Source of the DNA: Anas platyrhynchos
Lineage: Eukaryota; Chordata; Aves; Anseriformes; Anatidae
Direction: 5' to 3'
Length of the DNA stretch: 64,000 nt
NCBI RefSeq assembly: GCF_047663525.1
Contig: NC_092605.1
Location: 2,790,001-2,854,000 of the forward strand
Made by a program: the position numbers and the translations under genes. The notes beneath the pieces were generated by a model. It saw nothing but the letters and a program-made list of their open reading frames with translations. It made no database searches and was not told where the DNA came from. This document shows positions 57,301-64,000 of the stretch, piece after piece. Numbering within the stretch: position 1 is the first letter of the stretch; every line of letters begins with the position of its first letter.

Positions 57301-60300
57301 GAACACCCTGCCCTTACGCAGGCCGAGGAGCAGCGTGTCTCTCTGCACTCACATTCCCTCCTGTCCTACAGAAAACAGCCTGCACAATTCCTGCCCATGA
57401 CGGCCCTCTGGCTGCCCTGACCTTCAACTCCACCGGCTCGAAGCTGGCAAGCGCTTCCGAAAAAGTGAGTGAGAGAGTGAGTGAGAGAGTGCTGCTGCAT
57501 TAACCTCGTGGCCACAGCCAGCCCGCAGCTGGCAGAGGGCTCGCAGCCAGCCCTCACACTTCGTCTGCCTGCTGCAGGGAGAGCAGGGCCTCGGGGCAGC
57601 CCCTTCCTAAAGGCAGCTCACAGGGGAGGGGCAATAAAGGGGTAATAAAGGGATTCCCACTTGTAAGAGGCCGCTGCGTTGTGTTCATGTTGACCCGGGC
57701 TGGCAAACAAGGCCTTCGTGTGTACGGAGTTTCCTGGGTGTGTCAGGGAAGGGGCTCGCGCTCTTTGCCCTGCTCCTGTGTGATCTTTCCACTTGCATTT
57801 TTTGCAGGGCACAGTCATTCGTGTGTTTTCCATTCCTGGTGGGCAAAAGCTCTATGAATTCCGGCGAGGGATGAAAAGGTCAGTTCATTCTTCTGTCGGT
57901 GACAAGCTGACAGAGGGCTCCCGGAGCAGAAATGTAAACACAGGGGCAGGGCAACGTCAGATCCTGGCGGCTCTGGCATCTTTTGCAGAAACAAAACAAG
58001 GGCGAGCGTATCAGATAGAAATGTCATTGTGCCAGGAGGCCACGCTGCGCCCAACTGCCGCTGGCGGTGCAGTGATTCAATTCAGTGTGCCACGGAACGG
58101 GACAATTGCAGGGAACAGAGGTAGATTCAGCCCATTTACTCCATCCTTCTGTTGCTCCTTACTTGAAATAATGAAGTCTCCCCAGTTATCCTGGCTCTTG
58201 TCTTCTCAAAGGAGGTGTTGTGAAGCTACAAAGTCGTTTGCGCAGAGCCCAAGTCTTGATGGCAGCGATGGGCTGTTGCTGCCCTTCTGTAGTCCCTGTC
58301 AAATGCTTCAGGAGATCCTTTCCTGATCTTCCTCTCTCCCCTATCCCTGACCTGTGATTTTACACGCCTGCAAGTACACGGCCTGACATGCCTGGCATAC
58401 CCTGGCCCTGCTGCGCCTGCACAGAAGAAATACCACCTGCACCTGGGCCATCCAGCTCCTTGGATGTCCTCCCTGGCCTTTGCAGTTCCAAAAGCTTCAG
58501 CTGCTGTGGGGAGGCAGCCTCAGGAGCAGCCAGGCAGGGGGCTTCTCTCTCTCTATGGGTCTCCCTCCTCCCTGTCCTCTTCTCTGAGCAAAACCCAGCA
58601 GGTCCCATTCGGTAACGTGCCAAGAAGTAACCAGCCCATGTCTCCTTGGCCCTAGGTACGTGAACATCAGCTCCCTGGTATTCAGCATGGATTCCCAGTT
58701 CCTGTGTGCTTCCAGCAACACGGAGACGGTGCACATCTTTAAACTGGAGCATCTCACTGACAGGTGAGGGGGATAACCTGGGCTCACCCGCCTGCCCCAG
58801 GGCTGTTTGTGCTTCAGGCACCTGCCTTTACGCAGCTGGCCTCCGTTTCCTCGCCACATACTCTCCACCAGCTGCAAACTGTCTCATTGGCTTTGTGTCC
58901 TTACGGGCTCACTTCTTGGAAAGCCACACACTGTGTCCCTGCTGTTAGCTTCCCAAGGCTTATTCTGTGTTTATGAGCTGCCACTGTCCCCTGCCTCCTT
59001 CCCTGTCTCCAGCCTTCCCCTGGCAGCAAGGTGCTGCTCGTGCTGGAGCTGCCAGAGCAAACCCAGGCTCTCCGCTGTGCTGGGGCTCTCCACGAGCTGC
59101 CAGAAGGGTCCCACCAGAGGCATGAGAGCCCTTGAGGCTCACCCACAGGAAGGGATTCTGCTGCTGCAGGAGATAAAGGGGAATTTTGATACCAGATCAT
59201 TTGGTCTGTTAATGTGCTACTATGAGTCTGCCCTGGCAGGGCAAGGGGGTGCTCTGCAGGCTTCTAAGGCTGTGGTGGGCACCAGGAACAGAAAGTGCAG
59301 CACAGGGATCAGCTCCGTGTTGTTTTTCTTGGTGCAAACATATCAACCCTTCTTGGTAGACAGAGAAGGGCTTCTGTAGGGGTGCCCAGGGGCACAGCTG
59401 CTGCAAAGAAAGCCTTCCACATAAGTGAGATCAGGATGATTTTCATCGTTCCTAATCTGTTTTGGCACGGATGGCCGTGGTAGCCCTACTGATGCTGCTT
59501 TGTGACCCCACAGCCGGCCAGAAGAGCCTCCAACCTGGAGTGGGTACATGGGGAAGATGTTCCAGGCTGCTACCAACTACCTCCCTGCCCAGGTATCAGG
59601 CATGATAAACCAGGACCGAGCTTTCGCCACTGTACGCCTCAACACCTCCGGGCAGAGGAACGTCTGCGCCCTCTCCACGTACGTATTGACACCCGTGGCC
59701 CCTCTGCCACGCCAGCCTTTGAGCAGACACAGCTATCTGTGGGGAACACCACCCTGTGGCCCGTTATCTGGCATCCGTGCCTGCTGCAGAGCACGCAGCG
59801 TGTGTTTGCTGCTTCCGTGCGTGCGTGCAGCCATCGCGTGTGGGCTCACGCTGCTTTTCGTGTTAGGATTCAGAAGCTGCCTCGGCTGCTGGTGACCACC
59901 TCAGATGGACATCTCTACATCTACAACCTGGACCCACAAGATGGAGGAGAGTGCGTCTTAATTAAGAAACACAGGTACAGTGTGCTGGAGTTCCCTACCC
60001 GATTGATCCAGAGGCTGATTTTGGAAAATTAAGAAAGGGAATTTCACCTGAAAGCACAAAAGCAGAGCTGTAGGAGCAAGAACTTTAGAACTGACTCGTG
60101 ATTTTAGTTGCTTGAGCTGACAGACATCAGAGAGGACCGTGTCAGCAGGCAGGGACCTGGGGCATCTTGCAGAAGAAACCAGAGACATCCCAAATCCCTC
60201 GGCAGCTGTGGGACATCTCAGCCTAGACGGCAGAGCTGGACAGGCTGTGCCTCAGGAGATGTCTCCAGCAGCAGAGCACTGACCACCGGGGGGGCAGGAG

Positions 60301-62169
60301 AGCAGAGCACCTTCTCCAGGCAGGAGTGGGTGCTGGAGAGCCGGTTTTGGGGGTGTGATGGCGTGGAGAGGCACTGGGAGCTTCCGTCAACAAAAACTCA
60401 CACACACGCATGCCTGCAGGCTCGCGGTGCCAAAGCAGAGCCTGCCGTGCTGCCGTTCCGTGTGCGCGCCAATAAAATGAAGCGCAGAGCCCCACATCTG
60501 GGCTCCTTGGCTCCAGATGTGAAGCCTTTGGGGTGGGGTGCGATGTAACATGTTCTCTCAGCCGGGATGTGGCTGCCGGCCAGGAAAATGCCAGCAGATT
60601 TTTTTATTTTTTTTTTAAAAAGCCACAAAACAAAGGCACTTGAAAGCTGCGCTGTCCAGCGTGCTCCGGCCGCCGGCCTCCTGCCTCCGTCAGACCCCGC
60701 TGCCGCCCCCGTGCTCCTGTTGTGAAGCAGCCGTCCGGAGCTGGCAGGCCAGCGTCCTGTGTGGGTTCCTCTTTTAGCATCAGAGGACTGAAAAGGGCCC
60801 TTGGGTCATGAGTTACATTACATCACACTATATCTCTGCTCAAACTCCATCCCAAACTAGCCAGCGCTGCTTTTCTCATCTAGTCCACTCCTGTTGGAAG
60901 CCCTTCGGAGCCCCCTCCGTGATTAGAAACACTGTTTGCCTTTGTAACCTAAAGCTTTTGTGGTCAGTCTGTTCCCTTCTATTCTCATGCCAGCATTGTC
61001 CTCCAGCCGAAGTAGTGCTTTCCCTATCTTCTGCTCCCCCCTGCTTTATTTGTGGAGCACAATGATCTCCTCTGCAGCGCTCTAAGGGCTGCAGGCAGAG
61101 CCTGGCTGCACTGGTACAGGCGGGTGAGGTGCTTCAGGGAGACGTGGATGCCCGCTGTTGTATCAGCCGGTGCTGGGGGAGGAAGGACGGAATCAGCACT
61201 AACTCTTCTCCCCTCTTGCCCCTCTACAATCAGTCTGCTTGGCTCAGGAAAAACGGAGGAGAACAAAGAAAACGACCTTCAGCCTCCAGTACCTCAATCG
61301 TACGCAGCGACTGTAGCCAGACAAAGCACAGTGCCTTCAACTTCGACCATGCCAGGTGAGCATCGGCTGCCCTTCCCTGGGGCAAAGGAGCAAGAAAGCC
61401 CCTGGAGCAAAGTGGCAAGGTCCCAAACTTCCAAAGGTTCGTTGTAGCAAAACACCCCGTGACTGCAGGGCCCTCTGGAGCTCACCCAGTCCCTCCCCCG
61501 GGATGGTTCAGGCGTTCTCTGCTCTGCTTGCTGGGCCCCTTGTGCAGCGCTGCTCGCAAACAGGCCCCTGGCCGAGCAGAAACCACATCCGAGCTTTGGA
61601 GCTGGTCCGACAGCAGCCTGCCAGCTGCCAGACGGGTTTCCAGGAGTTGGAACCATGGCTCTGGAAGTCAGATCTCACTATTTTTTTTGTGTGTCAAGTT
61701 CACTACAGATTCTCCTGAACCTGTTACACTTCACAGAAACAGAGCTAGCACTGACCTGTTATTCTGTAGTGTTGAGTGCATACAGATGGGGATCCCATTT
61801 TGGAATTGGGGCTTACATTTGGGGTGGGAGGAAGCCAACTGCTGCCACAGGAGCTAGCCACGTAGTCCATTCCCTAACGGGTAGCGCTGACAGGGATACC
61901 TTTCTCCACAACCATCCCTCGGTGCTCTGCCAAATGCCACAGGAACCAGCTCTGGGTTAGATCAGTGATAAAACAACATCGCAGCTGTTTGTTTCCAGCC
62001 TCTGTGCATCCATTTATCAGCCACGTTCTGCGTTTTCACTTTGGCAGGTTATTCGGAGGACGGCGGCGCCCTGCGAGGAGAGGTCATCCCAGAGCATGAG
62101 TTTGCAACCGGACCAGTGTGTCTTGACGACGAGAATGAGTTTCCTCCTGTGAGCATTCGGGACCCCTAA
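45263..62169 (+). CDS. WIPI1: WIPI1, PI3P-binding autophagy beta-propeller (12 coding exons, 433-439+ aa)
   Basis: Coding exons: 45263-45345, 46814-46896, 48399-48568, 52315-52411, 56316-56413, 57372-57464, 57808-57878, 58656-58763, 59514-59678, 59867-59974, 61234-61355 and 62048-62148, or to the stop at 62167-62169. All junctions are GT-AG and in frame. The product is a seven-bladed WD40-like PROPPIN with the FRRG motif (226-229) that binds PI3P and PI(3,5)P2; human WIPI1 is 446 aa. It acts on phagophores and endosomes in autophagosome formation. Sequence is close to human from residue 18 on (for example [16 protein letters not shown] and [19 protein letters not shown]), but the first 13 residues ([13 protein letters not shown]) differ and come from a hexamer repeat. 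Two ends are possible: read-through giving VSIRDP and stop, or splicing at gtgagc (62149) to an exon outside my view, as in human. The E-box in the promoter fits TFEB-type control of autophagy genes. Confidence 0.95.
45484..45860. repeat. Minisatellite in WIPI1 intron 1
   Basis: About 25 degenerate copies of a roughly 15-bp unit (typical copy GGTCCTGTGAGGGGTCC) begin about 140 bp after exon 1. Open frames cross it on both strands because copies are mostly 15 or 30 bp; the [10 protein letters not shown]-type translation is a repeat artefact. Confidence 0.9.
45905..46172 (+). mobile_element. CR1 retroposon 3' end (WIPI1 intron 1)
   Basis: Carries the CR1 signature TCTCACAGATAACCAGTGATA, then AGATGTTTCC, then GGTGTTCAAGGGAAGGTTGG, and ends in TTCTAACCCTAACGGTTCTA and TGAC. 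Truncated at the 5' end and non-coding. Confidence 0.88.
46183..46552 (+). mobile_element. Second CR1 fragment of another subfamily
   Basis: Begins about ten bases after the first copy: AGGCCCAGAGGAGGCCACAA, then CTGGAGCACCTGTGCTGTGG, and later CTGCCCAGAGAAGCTGTGGA. It stops after CCCTGGAGGTGTT and lacks the usual 3' terminal repeats, so it has lost its tail. Confidence 0.88.
46814..46896 (+). CDS. WIPI1: WIPI1 coding exon 2
   Basis: Residues 28-56, [21 protein letters not shown] to DQVHES-N, propeller blade 1. Acceptor tttgcag, donor gtaagt. Confidence 0.95.
46897..48398 (+). other. WIPI1: WIPI1 intron 2
   Basis: About 1.5 kb without exon, RNA gene or recognised repeat. Confidence 0.6.
48399..48568 (+). 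CDS. WIPI1: WIPI1 coding exon 3
   Basis: Residues 56-112, [21 protein letters not shown] through [20 protein letters not shown] and RQ. Nearly identical to human. Acceptor gcccag, donor gtaaga. Confidence 0.96.
48569..52314 (+). other. WIPI1: WIPI1 intron 3
   Basis: About 3.7 kb with no exon, RNA gene or mobile element that I recognise. Open frames on both strands are short and unsupported. Confidence 0.6.
52315..52411 (+). CDS. WIPI1: WIPI1 coding exon 4
   Basis: Residues 113-145, [20 protein letters not shown] then [13 protein letters not shown]. Acceptor ttgcag, donor gtaagc. Confidence 0.96.
52412..56315 (+). other. WIPI1: WIPI1 intron 4
   Basis: About 3.9 kb, GC-rich in parts, with a GGCAG run (about 52967-52987) and a short ATCC run (about 55590-55607). 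Several open frames exceed 100 codons on both strands but overlap each other and match nothing I know. Confidence 0.6.
56316..56413 (+). CDS. WIPI1: WIPI1 coding exon 5
   Basis: Residues 145-177, [21 protein letters not shown] then [12 protein letters not shown]. Acceptor tgccag, donor gtaagt. Confidence 0.96.
57372..57464 (+). CDS. WIPI1: WIPI1 coding exon 6
   Basis: Residues 178-208, [20 protein letters not shown] then [11 protein letters not shown]. Acceptor ctacag; donor gtgagt runs straight into a GAGT/GAGA microsatellite (57465-57498). Confidence 0.96.
57465..57498. repeat. GAGT/GAGA microsatellite at a splice donor
   Basis: gtgagtgagaga repeats begin exactly at the exon 6 donor, so several GTGAGT copies stand in tandem within 20 bases. 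Use of a later copy would add codons to exon 6. Confidence 0.85.
57808..57878 (+). CDS. WIPI1: WIPI1 coding exon 7 (FRRG motif)
   Basis: Residues 209-232, [20 protein letters not shown] then GMK-R. Phe226-Arg227-Arg228-Gly229 is the phosphoinositide-binding FRRG of PROPPINs. Donor gtcagt. Confidence 0.97.
58656..58763 (+). CDS. WIPI1: WIPI1 coding exon 8
   Basis: Residues 232-268, [21 protein letters not shown] then [16 protein letters not shown]. Acceptor ccctag, donor gtgagg. Confidence 0.96.
59514..59678 (+). CDS. WIPI1: WIPI1 coding exon 9
   Basis: Residues 268-323, [21 protein letters not shown] then [20 protein letters not shown] and [15 protein letters not shown]. Holds the blade 6 loop region that inserts into membranes in PROPPINs. 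Acceptor ccacag, donor gtacgt. Confidence 0.96.
59867..59974 (+). CDS. WIPI1: WIPI1 coding exon 10
   Basis: Residues 323-359, [21 protein letters not shown] then [16 protein letters not shown]. Acceptor tgttag, donor gtacag. Confidence 0.96.
61234..61355 (+). CDS. WIPI1: WIPI1 coding exon 11
   Basis: Residues 359-400, [21 protein letters not shown] then [21 protein letters not shown]. Proline/serine-rich tail after the propeller. Acceptor aatcag, donor gtgagc. Confidence 0.95.
62048..62169 (+). CDS. WIPI1: WIPI1 coding exon 12, possibly terminal
   Basis: Residues 400-433, [21 protein letters not shown] then [13 protein letters not shown]. It then either continues as VSIRDP to TAA (62167-62169) or splices at gtgagc (62149). 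Human continues with IILCRG and so on from another exon; I cannot find a matching exon up to 64000. Confidence 0.85.
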
Positions 62170-64000
62170 AACAGCAATTCAGCCCTCATGCTAAGAAGAA
62201 AGTGTTAACCTCTTACAGAAGAGATACTGTTGCCCTGACCTTGTCCCAGTTCACTGTGAAGCCTAAAATAACTAATTAAGGTATAGGGACAGTGCCAGGA
62301 AAGTTACACCCCCCTAAATGGCAGTTAGGGATGGGGCAGAGATGATCAGTGTAATAATTAGAGAGGGAACCGAACAAAGTAGCAGAATGAAGTGCAGATC
62401 CAGAGCTGACCTTTGTGCCTTGCTCAGATTTTTAGTATTAGCAGGAGTAGTTTTAATCTGAACAATACCAGCATTTAGAAATAAAAATGTAGTATTCCCT
62501 GTTGCATTTCCAGTCAGTTGTATTAGTTTATGGGAAACAACTGGAACATACCTGAACCTCATCAGTCTCACCATTTCCGAGCTGACTGAAAAGGAGTCTC
62601 CTTTTCTGAGTACAAAGCTGAATAGCATTAACAGAGTTTTAAACCTTTTTTTGATTTTTAAGTAGCACTTTCTCAGTTACCATTGGAAGAACACACTGGC
62701 TTTATAAAATCTAACTTAAGCCTGGCAGTGTCTCTCCTGCTTCTCTTCCTATTATATAAGCATTTATTGTGTTAAACATTTAACTGTTAACTGGACAGAT
62801 GTTGCTTACGGTACTGTAATCAGCAGTGTCTTCTTAATAACAATGCATTAATATAGCAGAATATTGTAATGGATTTCCAGTTGTAGACTTGGCAGAATTT
62901 TGAAACCTTTACTCCATTTTTACATATCCTGCTGCTGGAGTTGAGCCTGAAGAAGGAGGAAGCGAAAGCTTCATTGGGATCCCAGGATTTGTTCCATATG
63001 CTGAGGCTGACCTCTGTAAGGCACTTTCATATTAACTGATGCAAAGTGTTATTTATATAAAGGATGATTAGCTCACGGCTCCCTTTGAAACACTGCCTAG
63101 GAGCAGCTCTTCAAGTCACATAATCCTTAGGCCGATTCTCTTTTCTTACCTGTGACACAGCCTGTTACAAACCGAGAACAAGAGTTCTCTATTTCCCCTA
63201 AATGTCCCCTAAGAAGGACATTTAAAATGTCTCCCCTTCGGTCTGTTTGGCTGCAGAGCAGCTGCCAGCCCAGGCATCTGGAAGGAATGTTCCAAGGAGC
63301 AGCAGGGCCAGAGAGAAATCCTTTGCTTCCTTCTGATGAACCTGCTCTCCAACATGTGCTTGGGGGACACGCAAAGGCCAGCGAGCAGGAACCACGCTGC
63401 TCCTGAATGAGCCTGCCTGCTGGGACTGCGCTGTGCAAAACCAGCCCCAAACCCCCGCTGTACAGCAGCAGGCCCTTTATTAAATGGACTTTGATCTGGC
63501 AAAATCCTGTGCTGTAATTAACCCGGCAGAGCAACTTACATGTGTAACGGTAGGGAGGAGGTGGGGGGGGAGGGAAGGAGCTATCCACAGCTACTCCCTG
63601 GTGCGGTGGCTTCGTGGTTGGAGCTTCCAGCTCGTGTCTGCAGCTAGGACCTCAGGTTTTTCCCCTCCGCTGCTGACGGTAATGTGTTTTGCATCTGGCC
63701 TACTAGCTGGCTCCTGCTGGGTTAGTGCTTACGGAGGCTGGCTCGGGATGTTTTGATGCTCTGAATTTCACTGAACTCCGCTGTTTTCTCAGTGCTGCAA
63801 TGTTCGGTCTCGGTGACTCGTTCAAGAGGGGTTTCAGGGATCGGTCACTTCTGCGAGGAGAAGGAGGGAGAGAAAACCTGACCTTATCCAACAAAAATGT
63901 TTTGACAGCGTTCTGTTTTGCAGAAACATGGGAAGGGTTTTGTTTGTTTTCCAGTGTGCAACAAAAAGACGTTTAAAAACCTCAAAACTTGTGACAAAAT
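62170..64000. other. WIPI1 3' UTR, last intron, or the gap towards ARSG
   Basis: AT-rich to about 63060, then mixed. An AATAAA at 62480-62485 would end a 3' UTR of about 340 bases if the VSIRDP ending is used. No exon of ARSG or another gene is recognised; open frames are short. Confidence 0.5.

Noticed and set aside
63127-63588. Minus-strand frame of 153 codons as a possible ARSG 3' exon
   Set aside because: ARSG is expected downstream on this strand, but the sequence shows no sulfatase-like segment and no clear splice sites.

Overview
The window is vertebrate genomic DNA, almost certainly from a bird. It holds three intron-containing genes whose proteins I recognise, CR1 retroposon fragments and a solo LTR of an avian endogenous retrovirus type. 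The gene order FAM20A (+), PRKAR1A (-), WIPI1 (+) matches the human 17q24 neighbourhood (WIPI1-PRKAR1A-FAM20A). ARSG would be expected just beyond the right edge, but I see none of it here. I cannot name the species. The tight GC-rich introns and the variant minisatellites next to first exons fit an avian microchromosome, but that is inference.

Layout. 1-2.8 kb is intergenic sequence with no supported gene. 2.8-3.65 kb is a CpG-rich promoter and FAM20A exon 1. FAM20A runs to 14.63 kb in 11 coding exons, which join without a frame break into 524 codons. A short gap (14.93-17.23 kb) separates it from the 3' end of PRKAR1A, so the two genes converge. PRKAR1A occupies 33.05-17.23 kb on the minus strand: ten coding exons (382 codons), a probable non-coding first exon in a CpG island at 32.6-33.1 kb, and a 3' UTR of about 2.3 kb. 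From 33.1 to 43.8 kb I find no gene. At 43.8-44.9 kb a degenerate CCAAC-type satellite passes into an A-rich array and abuts the WIPI1 CpG-island promoter. WIPI1 runs from 45.26 kb to at least 62.15 kb in 12 recognisable coding exons (433-439 codons). Its last few codons are either read through to a stop at 62,169 or lie in an exon I could not find.

Function. FAM20A is a secretory-pathway pseudokinase that activates the Golgi kinase FAM20C. PRKAR1A is the type I-alpha regulatory subunit of cAMP-dependent protein kinase. WIPI1 is a PROPPIN beta-propeller that binds PI3P on autophagic membranes. They are neighbours by ancient synteny and not parts of one pathway.

Most notable points: seven GGGGCC repeats (the C9orf72 hexanucleotide) just upstream of, and running as a variant into, the WIPI1 start codon; two GC-AG introns in PRKAR1A; a full CRE and an RFX X-box at the PRKAR1A promoter; a 20-22 bp array with TAATTA cores and a 16-bp palindrome in the PRKAR1A CpG island; minisatellites of about 15 bp beside the first exons of FAM20A and WIPI1; and a perfect 13-bp hairpin in a PRKAR1A intron. 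All exon limits were set by eye from splice sites, reading frame and recalled human orthologues; no alignment or database search was run.
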